A DNA stretch of 64,000 nt, taken from assembly GCA_035610365.1 (NCBI GenBank), contig CM069436.1:37021117-37085116 (forward strand). The letters run 5' to 3'. The translations under genes were made by a program, and so were the position numbers. Below the pieces are notes generated by a model. It was not told where the DNA came from. It saw only the letters and a program-made list of their open reading frames with translations, and made no database searches. Numbering within the stretch: position 1 is the first letter of the stretch; the number at the start of each line of letters is the position of its first letter. Source of the DNA: Aquatica leii. Its lineage: Eukaryota > Arthropoda > Insecta > Coleoptera > Lampyridae. Positions 43,640 to 55,719 of this stretch are shown piece after piece.

Positions 43640-46600
43640 AACACCTAAAAAAATTTTAAATTAAAAGATTATTCACAAAAAAATAAACTACCAAACCTTA
43701 CCGAGAAATATTTTGGTGCATAAACTAAATAAATAATAAAAAGACAACCCTTAAAGATGCAAAAACAATAAGCAGCATTATCTGCAAGAACAAGACAAAA
43801 ATCAATCAAAATGACGAAAACAAGGAAAGAAAAATAACTGTTACCGAGCGGTAGATAAATTAAATCCTAGATAACAATTTGAACAAATCGTGTGTAGACT
43901 AATGAAACGTTCCAGAAATTATTTTCAAGTTTCAGAACGTTCACCAAAGGATGTAGAAAATTCTCGAAATATAACAAAAATATATAAAAACGACTTAAAG
44001 TGAGTATAGTTCAGTTATTCAAAGTCGAAAGTGTTAAAAAGATGTTTAAATAAATAAGTGATTAACGCGTTTGTTTAAGATAAATATAACGGAGTATAAA
44101 CTTACGTGTCTTTAATGTAAACAAGTGTTAGTTTAAGGATAAACAGAAGTTATCCGCGGACATTATCTTTCGAGTGATTGCACTATATAAATTAGTGTAA
44201 GTGTTTTTCTTAAATATCGTTAGATTTAACTAGTTCGTGTAGTTATAAACGTGTAAATATTGTGTATAAATAAATTAGTTTTAAAATTCGTTAGACTAAA
44301 TACAAAAATTTAAAAAAAAACCAATTGATTACATGAATTCTACATTTAGTAATTAACGACCATTAAAAATAATTCCTAAAAGGTGTAATTAGCAGTTATT
44401 AAAAGAATTCATAAAATAATCAAATGTCACTGTAAAATAAAAATTAATTAAAAATTAAAAAATAAATAAACAGTTTTTACTGGGCATTTCCCTAACACAT
44501 GCAGTCTTTTTAAATTGCCAATCGAAACGCAAATGCGTAGATGGCAACGAAAACAAAAAAGAGTAAACCCCACCGTTGCCAACGTAGTTTAAACTAAGCA
44601 AAATTTATACAAAGCGAAAAGCAATAACTAGGTTTTTTAATATAGCACACCCGTCTTATATATTGTACTTTTTTTTTCCTATATTGGAAGACATATAAAA
44701 GTTGCACTTACTGATACTGGGTCTTGAAAACTTCAAAAACGCAAATTTATTGGTTGCATACAATGTGAACAACGCCGTAGTAAGGTGCGTATAAAGACAG
44801 TATTCTTTTTAGTTTTGTCTGTAGAGACTAAAAAATTTTTTTGAAACTTTTATGTTTCTGGTTTCGGGTGTGTAGAAAATCATTTTTAGTTGTTTATGTG
44901 GAAAACGTTGTAGGTAATTGACTTCAGGTAATTTATTAGTTTTATTAAAAAATTGAAGCAAAGCGAAAACTTCTAACGCTATTTATTGTGTGTTGTCAAT
45001 CTATAAAAACGTTTTTGCATATCAAGAAAATATTGCACTAATGCAGTTTTGTTAACACACGTTTAATTTTTTTTTTACTGTTATAGCTATACTACTGTCT
45101 TCTTTTGGTTTTTTAAACGTCGCAATCAACAAGTTTTAAAATGTTCAATTAAATTGCAATTGTTATCATACCGTTATTAACAGTGTTTTCTGCACCATAT
45201 TGTAGTAGTGTTTCTCATCTGTTAAATAATACAAAATTAAAGAATAGTATTTTGCAAGAGTGCAGTCTTCAATATTTTACAATTGAGTAATACACAAAAC
45301 AAAATATACTATTAAATAAAACTAAATTTGAAACAATTGCTTTATAAGTATTACAGAACATTTAAATATAACCCAAAATTTTTCTTTTTAAGTCACAAAC
45401 CGACAATGCCTATAACAATTAGTAGTTATGAACGCGAAAGAGTATAATTACACACACAATCTTTGTTTGCTACTGTAGTACAGCTGTAACGCAGGATAAT
45501 CTTATTATTATTATTTGTTATCTAAGACCAATTATGTTAATTGTGAATGTAACGTCAAAGCACAATGTAACGTACGGAAAAACCTCTTAGAGCAACTGTT
45601 GAATTATTATTCAAAAAAAATAGAAGATTCTTAAGGTCGTATTCTAACATATAATAGAAGGTTTATTACTACAAACAGAATCAGAGAGATTAAGTATAGA
45701 TTTAAGGAAACTTAAAGAGAAGGCGCCCATCAAGACGAAAATTAAACACTGCTGAAAAAATAATAAATTTGGAACTTAAAAAGTGTTTTATGAATCGATA
45801 TTATACATCAGCGACAAAGGACAAAAGCGGTCTATTGCTGTCAACTGTTAGATGACGCCAAACCTGCTTATTGTAACAAAAAAACAACTAACCAACTTAT
45901 TTGAACTGTCCTTTTGTATGGCATTCATGCAATTACACTGAACTCTTAGACACCCATCTTACAATTCTCATGAGGCAACAGATTTTTAGAGTAGCCACAT
46001 TCTTTTTTCTGTGTCGGCATTAAAAAACTTTCTGTCTGATGGCATTTCTAATAAAAAAATTATGTCGAAAACTTAATTAATACACATATATTAAATTTTA
46101 TGTCAACTAGTTTAGTGACCTGTACTATTCTAATTAAAGTAATGTTCTAATGCAGATTCCAATTATGTAACATACATGGAAAACTTAACCATTCTTAATA
46201 ATCTCATAAACGTTTACAATCAAACAGAAAAATAATTTAAAATAAATTAAAAAAGCAAAGAAACAAAAAATATCTAATTTTTTTTAATATATTGCTTTGG
46301 TCTGTTTTATTCTTTCAAACCTTAGACAGTAAATTCCACTGAATAGTTTGATTATTTAAGAAAGTTAATTGTGTTACTTTGCTTACTGCAATTATTAAGA
46401 TAAGGTATAGTAAATGCACCCCCAAGTTTGAATAGTAGCCCTTTGGAAGACCTTAAAAATTTGAATTTTAATGTAAATGATTCACAAATGTGGAAAAATA
46501 TTTATTATATAGTCTTTAATATATATCCAAAGTCATTGGTTTTATTCATCGTTTTTTTGGTAATGAAGGAGATGCGACTTTAGTTGTCGCAGGCTGATTA

Positions 46601-46790
46601 CAAGACAAAATAGAACTAGGAAGGGCAAGAGCGTCTTATTGTATCATTTGTTTCTGATTTGCTGCTTTTAACAGGAAATAATTTTGATTAATCTATAAGT
46701 TATAAATTTTTTTGGTAAATACAATAAAAATTAGTTTTTGCGAACATTCAAATAAAACAATGTTCATTACCTCAAAATAACTACAGAGTA
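43640..46790. other. AT-rich intronic sequence, faint element relics
   Basis: No confident gene. Around 45590-45860 a + strand stretch has helix-turn-helix-like text ('RFKET' and similar) that could be the start of an old Tc1/mariner copy, but it is too decayed to call. Confidence 0.4.
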
Positions 46791-46799
46791 TAATAGCCA

Positions 46800-48560
46800 T
46801 GAAATATTTATTGTACATTGTAGTTGTCAAAAGATATTTTAAAGGTTATTTTGTTTCTACGGTCTATGGTTTGAACAGTAAATACTGACACAATGTCTGT
46901 ATTAAAAACAACTAAACAATCTTCAACAGTTGAAAAGGGAGATACAGATTTCTTTCTGCAAAAAGAATTCTTCTTTGTAAACTTATCTGTGAAGCCGCCA
47001 TCTAAAACGGTGACCACGCGGCCCACGTAATGTTTTACAGATTTTTTTTAAATCTTTACCAAAATCTAGTAGTTAGCATCTTGGTCGTCTACTTGGTTAG
47101 TTACACTTTCCAAATGCTGTTCTATCTTCTCAAATTCTTCTGTATGGTTTGTATTGACTTGTTCTTCACTTTCATTCTTTATCAAATCTTACTGCTGTGA
47201 CTACTGGAGGTTTCTTCTTTGTTTTTTAATAATTATTTTGTCTAATTCTTGCAATCTTTGTAACACATCTTTGGTGGTATTAATTTCTGTACCATTGCAA
47301 ACCTTTTGTCTTGGTTTTTGTTAAAACGGTTTATATTCATTTCTTTTTGGGATTCCTTAATTTGTAGAAGGTTGAGAGTCAAGTTCAGTATCTGTTACTT
47401 GTATAAATGCTTCACTTTGGCTGGGAAATAATTATTCAGGAAGGTCATTTTGATGTTGCGGTTTCAAGATAACTTTATCGTTAAACGGCAAAGACTTCCC
47501 TTTTTAAAGCCAATTTTTAATATTTCTAAATTGGTCTCAGACCTATTAGTTGAATAAAAAATTTTTTTTTGAGTTTTTAATACTGAAAGTTCTTTTTGTC
47601 GTTTGATTAACTTTGCACCCCAAGATGATTTTAAAGAGCGCAACACCGCCAAATCTAAAAACTGAAGCAATTGAGATAAATGAGGAGAAAGTTTCAATAT
47701 GGTGATTTGTTTTTTAATTGCCATTTGGATCACTTCTATTGTAATATGAGTGTCATGTCTATCATAAATTAAAAGAAAAGGTCTTTTTGTTCTAAGGTAT
47801 ATAAGTTCTTCTAAAATAGTTAGCAAAAACATTAGGCTCCATCCATTCTCTTTTAGTAGCAGCATACAAGGTTCCAAGAAAATCAAATCCCTTTTATGCC
47901 ATCCATTAATTCTACGCACTTTTTCCTTTAAAAACAATTAATGGCGGCAACTTTTTCTTGATGTGCATGCTATCAATACAGTGGTATTCTTTTGACCGGG
48001 TTTACTAACAGTACTAGTTGATAGCAGATCAATTTTTCCAACTACCTTCGTTATTCATAAGCAGGAACAGAAGCTGAACTCGTCCCAATTGAAAATTTAA
48101 TCTGGTTTATTGTGAAGGATTAAAATATCTAAATTAGTTTTTAGTAAACAGAAAAAATCGTGAGTTATAAATAGATCCATAATGTTTTTTCTAGTCTCTT
48201 TTTGTGTTTTTTTTATAGAAAGGCCATGTCATTTTCTAAATCAAGTAAACCAATTTTTACCAGGTCGTCCGTTCTGGATTTTATTTTATTTGCTGCTATA
48301 AATTCACACACCAGTTGTAAAACCTTAGTTCGTAAGAATTCAAAACTCATTTTTCTGCTGTACAAAGCGTCTCTGCAATTTTGTTTTCTATCCGTAAAGA
48401 GATGTCCGGTTTTCGATTAAGGGTAGTATTTTTTTGACCTCTTCTTCCTTTCACGTGGTTTTTTATTGTTGTTAAAAGAATATTGTGCATCTGCTTCGCT
48501 GTTTTGACAGTAATAATGCCTTATTTATATCTTAAACGACTTACTGAAGAATTACTTGAG
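46800..48560 (-). pseudogene. Tigger/jerky-like (pogo-superfamily) transposase remnant
   Basis: Minus strand. Near 48290-48230 a 'GRPGKNWFT' stretch with 'KHGLSIKKTQKET' matches the CENP-B-type DNA-binding region. 47937-47464 (157 codons) carries the second half of the DDE_1 domain: 'RPFLLIYDRHDTHITIEVIQ' (D-x-H-x-T-H-x-x) and 'LKLSPHLSQLLQFLDLAVLRSLKSSW', in which the usual P-L-D is F-L-D. 47026-46808 resembles the C-terminal tail of such proteins. The first catalytic Asp region near 48050 is degraded. It is unrelated at the sequence level to the intact pogo at 27180 and is much older. Confidence 0.75.
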
Positions 48561-48759
48561 TATACGTTTTGGCTCTTGCACTTTTTCTTATATAATTGCG
48601 CACCATTTTGATGCTGCCTATAACAATTATGCATAAATTAATAAACATACTAGCAAACAAATATACTATGATAAGTGCGCGCTGCTAACGTACTTACCCC
48701 CCACCTACAAGTTGCACTAGTACCGCCATGCATTTTACCTGGGACAAGAGCGATTCTAG

Positions 48760-51050
48760 TGATTAATTAAAAATAGTAAACATTATGAATAATTGACACT
48801 AATACTTTCTTAATATGTTACCAAAAACATACCTTAAAGATATTTTTAAATGGAAAGTCAATATCGCCTTAACTATAACCAATTTCGGACACGTGCTTAC
48901 ACACTCTCGCACATATTGTTGCCAAAGCTACAGCAAAATCTCGTAATTTAAAAAAATGTAAAATATTATTATTTGTAGATCTTATAGCTGAAGAACTCAA
49001 AATTGTATTTGTTTTATTTCACCTTAATTAAGATTTTACTAAATCTACAATCAAAAGTTAAAACTTTTACTTACACAAAAAAATTAAACCAATATAACTT
49101 GGCCAAGTTTCAATTTTTAAGATAAATCATTAGTCTAAACAACTCTTATAGCATTTTAAAAGTTTATAGTGTAACCGACTATCCTAAATATATTTTGTAA
49201 AATTTACAAAAAAGTGATTGTAGTTTATTTTTAATGTTTTGTTTTTTGGTAATTTTGGTTTGCTCGTTCTTTAATATAATTTCTTACTTTGCAGTTCCAA
49301 TTGATTTTTAAGATTCAGAACTTTTGTGTTCTGTTACAACTCTTATCTCTCTATTTAAATAGGGTTCAGTAATTTTTATCAACATATGAAACATGTGTGC
49401 ATTTTTGTAGCATACATTTAATTTTAGTATTTAATTCTTATTTTTAAAAATGGTTTAAATTGCTTTCTTATATTGACTTCTAAAGATTTAATTTAATTTT
49501 TTTAATTGTGTTTTCTCTTAGTTTCAAGGCATTACGTATTTGCTTGTCAAAAACTTTTATTCTGATTAATTTTTTTTGTGCAATTGGTATCTCAAATCCT
49601 ATCTATTTTTTTTTAATTTACGTTATTAGTAATTTTTGTTTTACTGTTTGATATTGATTTATTTGTATTATTAATTAATAATAAAATTAGCGGTAGTAAT
49701 TTCTGTTTTAGTAGTTTGAAATGTTTGTACATACATTTAAACAAATAAATGAAAAGAAAAAATTTAAATACAAATCTGCTTTTAACACGTTTACTTTATA
49801 ATAAACACTTCTTAATTAATTACAGGAGAAAATTAATTAATAATAAACGTTTTTGTTAAAATAAAAATATCTTAAAAATTATAAACATTCAATATAAGAA
49901 ATACTATTAAAATTTGCATTAGAATAAAAAAATATAATTCAAAAATTACATAAAATATTAGTTGTTTTTCTAAAATGTCTAACAAGTCACTGTATGACCT
50001 CAAGCACTGTAAAACATTCTACATTTCTTTAGTATAAAAGTTAATCAATTTCAAGTTTTATGTAATTTTATAAACGTACTTTTAAATATTTTTAGTTGTT
50101 TAATTTTGCGTGATAAAAAAGCAAAATTAGTCTCATGCGTTTACTTGCGTTAATTATATAATATTAAACAATTAAAAATTTTATGTGTTTAGTTAGAAAA
50201 ATATAAAAAAATATTTAGTTAGAGTTTGAAGAATCGATTACTAAAAAAAATCAAGAATTTTTTTCTACATATGTTACTGTCTTATTACAAGTATAACTCC
50301 TATGAAATATTGACGTGCTCGCATAAGCATGCATAACTATAATTAACATATCACAATTTGACCACGGATGTTGTCGATTACATTTACCTCAATTAACAAT
50401 TGTTCAATCAAATATATGTGGAAACTGCAATGCGGAAAGTGATTCAAATGATTTAGTGTTAGTAAACATTCGACTGCATGTAAGTCAGTAAGAAATTTTA
50501 TTTTTATAATTAAAATTAACGAATAAATTTTGTTAATACTTTTGGGAATAACGATATCATCGGTCAAATAATAATAAATACTACGGATGTAGTAGATCAT
50601 AAGTATTTAATTTCTGTCTTGTTAAATATGAAACTTTGTATACTTAAAAAAAGACTGATAGCCAACATTTAAAAAGAACATTAGTCTTGAATTGTATTAG
50701 CAGAAGGCGCTTGTATCAAAAAACATTACTGTTTGTTAAGGTTTGTTTGTTGAGATAGCTGCGCAATTAAATACATTTGTAACCAATGCTGACATGTTTC
50801 CTTTAGTCCTATAAATATTTTTTATTAAGTAAGGAAGTAATTTTTGATGAGTTTATAAACAAACTATTTCATGTTTATGTCTGAAATAAAATATAAAACT
50901 TGAAAAATCAATATACAACTTACTCAATTAGTCAATAAAACAAATACATATGTAAATTTAAAAAAAAATAATTATGTAATTAATGCTATTAATGTAAAAA
51001 GAAACTATAGTACAAGTATTAATTAACAACTTGTATAGGCATAGAAATTA
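48760..51050. other. AT-rich intronic sequence
   Basis: Nothing recognisable beyond A/T-rich simple sequence. Confidence 0.5.
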
Positions 51051-51052
51051 CT

Positions 51053-51180
51053 ATATAAACGAATTAGTGCTATAGAGATCTTAGCATGTTGGTAGTTAGA
51101 TTTGCTAATTTCGAAATTTCGCGGTTAGCAAATCCAACTACCGACATGCTAAGATTTCTATAGCACCAATTTGTTTATAT
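51053..51180. mobile_element. 128 bp palindromic MITE
   Basis: Arms 51053-51108 and 51125-51180 are complementary over 56 bp with about six mismatches (left arm starts ATATAAACGAATTAGTGCTA). The 16 nt centre holds the small palindrome TTTCGAAA. It is flanked by T/A-rich sequence, so a TA duplication is possible but not distinguishable. No coding capacity. Confidence 0.75.
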
Positions 51181-52140
51181 TATATACGTGGGCTTGTTAA
51201 CCACAAGATGGCGACAGCCACAACACTTTTATATGAAATTAATATACCATTCATAAAGACTACAACTTTAAACACCGTTGATAAATAAGCATGTAATTTT
51301 AATTGTAAAATAAAGATAAAGGAATTAACTGCTTACCAAATTTTTTTTTATTTTAATAAATTAAATATATGTTATTGTTTATAATATGTCAAAAAAATGA
51401 CGTCCATATATGTTCCAATTTGTAATTAGAGTACTTAAAACTATAATCAAGAGTTATAAACTAAACTTATTTATTCAAGAAATATTAACCGAATAAACAC
51501 AAGACAACAACTCAATCCCAATTAATTGCGTGTGAAAATCATAAAAACAGTTTCTGTCTTTACTCAAACGCAGAGATTTGACATTTTTTACAAAATATTT
51601 AAAGCTGCACTCTGGGCGTTTATACCGTTGACGGTCAACCCTTCTGGTAAATTTTCTTGTTTGTTTGTACGTACTTTCTGATCTGAAACTACAGCAAAAG
51701 AATAATTTTTCTTTTCTACATCCAATTTTGGTAGCAAAGAATAGCTTGGCTTTTCACGTTTTGTCGGCACCTATTTAGATTTAGTCAACACTTCTGCTAT
51801 AGCCAGTTTAAACTCTAAAAATAGTAAGTAAACAACAGATTTTTTAATTTTCCTTTTTTTAAGTTTTATTTTACTTTTTTTTTTAATGCAATCAGTTTGA
51901 TATCTGCTACGCTTGCGTCCCCACTTTTCGTATTCTTTGCGTATAAAAATTAATTTTTATTCATTTTTTTGTCACATTTGGTGTATTTACAGCGTCTGCA
52001 TAAATATCACTGTTTGCTTACGTACATAAAAAAACAAATTGGTATTTTTATATGCAAAATATACAATCAACAATGTGAAAACTTTTACTTTACATTTGAA
52101 TAAAAATATAATAATAATACGTCAATGTTATTTCGTGTAG
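51181..52140. other. AT-rich intronic sequence
   Basis: No feature recognised. A 60-codon minus-strand frame at 51588-51770 has no known motif. Confidence 0.4.
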
Positions 52141-52149
52141 GTCAATTTT

Positions 52150-54075
52150 TTTTTCTGCGGCAAATCTGGCACCGAAAGAAATAGAGGAAAGAAATTTTTT
52201 AAAACAAAATTTATTTAAAATGAATATTAAATGGATTTACGTCAAAAAAAAATACTACGGTAATACCATTACCAAATGAATTAAATAGTGACGACTACAA
52301 TTATTGGATGAAAACGATTTGAATTTAAATACCCAACTTGCAAATGTAATCTGACGGCATTTCTAAAAACAACGATGAAGGAGAAGAAGTTGACAAGTCA
52401 TACTAGAGAGAGACCTAATAAAATGTTGTAGTAACAATGAAGTACCTGTTGCAACTCTGATGCGAAAACTTTCTAATAAAGAAAAAAGGAGGAATTTGAA
52501 AAAAAGTGAGGTTGGGAAGAAATGCATAGATATTTTGGATGACGCCACCAATTTCAAAGATTCCAAAATTGTTTCTGCAAAAATTGAGTAATTTGAAAAA
52601 CCTTTTTAATTTTTTAAATACCTTTTTACTCCGGAAATTGTTTCATAAGTAATCGAGGAGACAAATACGTACTTCATTTAGGTACGACCAGGAAAGCCAG
52701 CCAACACAATTTAAGAGAAACCTGTTCGCTTATTGGAATATGTATCTATGTTTCAATCGTACATTTACCGTATACCAGAGCTTATTGAAACAGTTCGTTA
52801 AATATTCCGGTTGTTTTTTAAACAATGATCAAGTACTGTAGTTACGTCCTCCTTTTATGTTTAATTAATGAATTGGTTAGGAACACTCTTCACTAGGAGG
52901 GGCAATTAAACCACTTTAGATTTTTAATATGGCGACGTTTTGTGCAACCATGTGTGCACTTTTTCAAGCCAACAAAAAAAGTTCGAGTGGAAACGTCCTC
53001 AACTCCAAACAACATGACAACTAATACACAATATAAATAACATAAATAACTCGTTAAAATATTATTAAAAAGGTCAATTAATTAAAATGTTGTATATGAA
53101 CAATAACTAAGAATGACAAACAATTGACACGACATGTATAATCAAAAATTATATTTGCAATGAATAATTTTTGATTATACATGTCGTGTCAATTGTTTGT
53201 CATTCTTAGTTATTGTTCATATACAACATTTTAATTAATTGACCTTTTTAATAATATTTTAACGAGTTATTTATGTTATTTATATTGTGTATTAGTTGTC
53301 ATGTTGTTTAGAGTTGAGGACGTTTCCACTCGAACTTTTTTGTTGGCTTGAAGAAGTGCACACATGGTTGCACGAAACGTCGCCATATTAAAAATCTAAA
53401 GTGGTTTAATTGCCCCTCCTAGTGAAGAGTGTTCCTAACCAATTCATTAATTAAACAATGATATGCAACAGTTTTAAGCAAATTAGTCGGTTTCTTCAAT
53501 TCAATAACAACACACAGAAACAAGAAAAAAGATAACCAGGTTACGATAAATTGTTTAAAATTAAGCCGTTATTACTATCTAAAATAAAAGATTGATTATT
53601 GCTTGTTTCCAAAGAAGTAATTTTAGCGGCCAATGAGTAGATAATTGCCACAAATTCTCTATCAAGTCTCAAATAATGTAACAAAAAAAAATTTCATAAC
53701 GTGTACATTTTGAGCGGTGTGTCAGGATTTAGTAACAATTTTAAAATATTTGCTGGACCTACAGAACTTCAGGCGGATCAATTGAATCTAGAAGCAAGCA
53801 GCAACGTTGTGGTAAAGTTGGCAAAAACAGTACCTAAGATATTTTTTGATAATTGGTTTACAAATGTTCCTCTTTTCGTGTATCTAACAAAAAAAATTTA
53901 ACTAGTTGGAACTGTTGTTCTCAATTGAGTACTTCACTGTAGCTTACCCAAAAAAATCTGAATTAACAACAAAAAAAAGAAAATACTTTGTGGAAAAAGT
54001 TGCAAACGTAGCTGCAATAATTGTTGCTTTAGTTTGCTGATACGACAACAAAGTAATAACTACGGCATCAATATA
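52150..54075 (+). pseudogene. piggyBac element 4, transposase remnant split by a palindrome
   Basis: Plus strand. 52540-52810 contains the N-terminal piggyBac region ('FTPEIVS-VIEETNTYF', then in shifted frames 'ETCSLIGICIYVSIVHLPYTRAY'). After the palindrome (52859-53456) it resumes with 'ICNSFKQISRFLQFNNNTQ' and 'PGYDKLFKIKPLL' (about 53460-53580). The open frame 53701-53901 reads 'YILSGVSGFSNNFKIFAG', 'SSNVVVKLAKTV' and 'KIFFDNWFTNVPLFVYL', which carries the catalytic-type Asp. The segment ends near 54060 in a degraded 'YDNKVITTASI'. The part holding the last catalytic Asp is missing, cut off where the next repeat begins. Confidence 0.8.
52859..53456. repeat. 598 bp near-perfect palindrome (arms about 293 bp)
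   Basis: The left arm 52859-53151 and right arm 53165-53456 are reverse complements with only a few differences (for example one indel in an A-run near 52980 / 53335). The loop is 13 nt (53152-53164). Each arm contains a motif at 53347-53381 (and mirrored at 52934-52968) reading CTTGAAGA, a GTGCA/TGCAC stem, then GAAACGTC, a hammerhead-like arrangement typical of Penelope-like element ends. It interrupts the piggyBac 4 remnant. Confidence 0.88.
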
Positions 54076-54164
54076 AAGGGTGTTCCAGACGTACGAGAAA
54101 CCTCTATAACTCCGTTGCTATTTGAGATATTGACTTGAATTTTATTTACACATTTTGCATAATT

Positions 54165-55710
54165 TAAAATAATTTTTGTTATATACAGAGTATCGCTAGT
54201 GCACCAAACTTATGTTTTTTTGATGCAAGCTTCCTATATTTTTTCATCATTATAAAGCTCTTTTGATTCCAATTAAAACAAGCAAACTATGCACCGTTTA
54301 GATTTTATGGTCAAAAAACCAGTAAAAAGGCGTTTTCCTAGAAAAATCTTACTTTTAGAAATAAATTAGTTATTAAAATGTCAAGTGTTTTTCCATAGCT
54401 TGAACTTTTATCCAAGTGTTTATTGATCCACCAATTTGAGGTACCGTACACAGGGTGTGTCCAAATGGAAAAAAACATTGTTATTAATTAAAAACGTAGG
54501 TTGTTGTTAATAAATTTGAAAAATTTTCAAAAAATTGTTAATTATAGGTTTCACACGCGAAAAATTAAGTAACATGTTATATTGTATCGGCGAGGCTAAA
54601 AGCAGAAAGGTTTGCAACAACTGGTACTGTGCGTTACGCTAGTAAAGAAATTGTTGGTCGTCGAGTAAGAGAGGAAAAGTGCTACTAAAAAATCATAAAA
54701 ATCTAGAAATAAGTAGCTTCAACATTAGTGCAAAAACTAACATATGCAAAAGTACTGTGAGTAGAATTCTATTAAATCAAAAGTTATGGAACTACATCAA
54801 AAATTAAATGGTAAAGATTTTCAAAATAGAGTAAACTTTTCAAATCAAATTTTTCAATAATATTTTATTTAGTAACAAAGCAACATTCAAAAGCAATATA
54901 GTAGTTAATCGACACAATATGCATTATTATGCAACGGAATATCTGCGATCCGTTAATTTCCAAAATCGGTAGTTCTTAAATGTGTGGAAAGGAATTATCG
55001 ACAATCGAGCATTTGGTTCTTTTTTCCTCAATAACATTTTTAATAGGCAATTTTTTAATATTATTTAAAGATGTAAACTTAAATATTAGAGGTTCAATGT
55101 GGTTGCAGTATAATGGTGTCTTTGTGTATAATAACAGAATTGTTCGTCAGTTTTTAGAGCGGGTTTATTATCGTGGTCTAATTAAACAAAGTGTTTGTTG
55201 CGTGGCCTGCACGTTCCCGAGACCTAACACTAATGTACTATTATGGAGTTACGTTAGAGAACAAGTTTACGCAGTTCCTCTTACAATTGTTGAGGATCTG
55301 CAAAACAGAATAACTCAGACATTTGTTTTAATTGAGCAAAAAAAGTTAGCCAGTCAAGTTTTTTTCCGTTAAGAGTTTGTCAGTTTGCAGAAAACAAAAT
55401 GGCGGCTTATTTAAATATTTGATTTGAACATTTGTCTAAACACCCTGTATGTGGTACTCCGAATTGGTAGATGAATAAGCACTTAAATCAAATCGCTGAT
55501 TTATTTCGGTGATATTTTGAAGATAGTGCCTTTGCACTGCTTTTTCGATCATAAAATGTAAACGATGCATAATTCGCTTATAAAAGTCGTTTTAACCAAA
55601 ATCAAAAAAGCTTTATAATGATGCAAAAATGTAAAAGAAATTGGATTTAAAAAAAATCATAAGTTTGGTGCGCCATATTGTATAGCGACATATTGTATAT
55701 AACGAATATA
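54165..55710 (+). mobile_element. Long-inverted-repeat element with mariner-like core
   Basis: 54165-54460 and about 55440-55710 are imperfect inverted repeats (for example GTGCACCAAACTT near 54207 against AAGTTTGGTGCGCC near 55662; CCAATTTGAGGTACCG near 54435 against GGTACTCCGAATTGG near 55455). The inner borders CACAGGGTGTGTCCAAATGG (about 54451) and CATTTGTCTAAACACCCTG (about 55431-55449) sit beside TA and look like terminal repeats of a roughly 1 kb mariner-like unit. Either a mariner entered the centre of a palindromic MITE, or the whole is one element with long inverted repeats. A separate AGGGTGTTCC start at 54080 abuts piggyBac 4. Confidence 0.65.
54560..55375 (+). pseudogene. mariner-like transposase, decayed
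   Basis: The N-terminal helix-turn-helix region is degraded (54560-54800). From about 54880 the text 'SNKATFKSNIVVNRHNMHYYATEYL' and 'NVWKGII' marks the first catalytic region (the usual F-S-D-E has lost its Asp to Asn in the visible frame). The open frame 54980-55372 (130 codons) continues with 'IRGSMWLQYNGVFVYNNRIVRQFL', where the usual Q-D-G-A-P is Q-Y-N-G-V, so the second catalytic Asp is also lost. It then gives 'LLWSYVREQVYAVPLTIVEDLQNRITQTF', the conserved C-terminal region of this insect mariner-type family. It is non-functional. Confidence 0.8.
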
Positions 55711-55719
55711 GATATAGAA

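Noticed and set aside
45590-45860. Possible Tc1/mariner N-terminal helix-turn-helix
   Set aside because: Only a few matching residues, with no downstream DDE motif.
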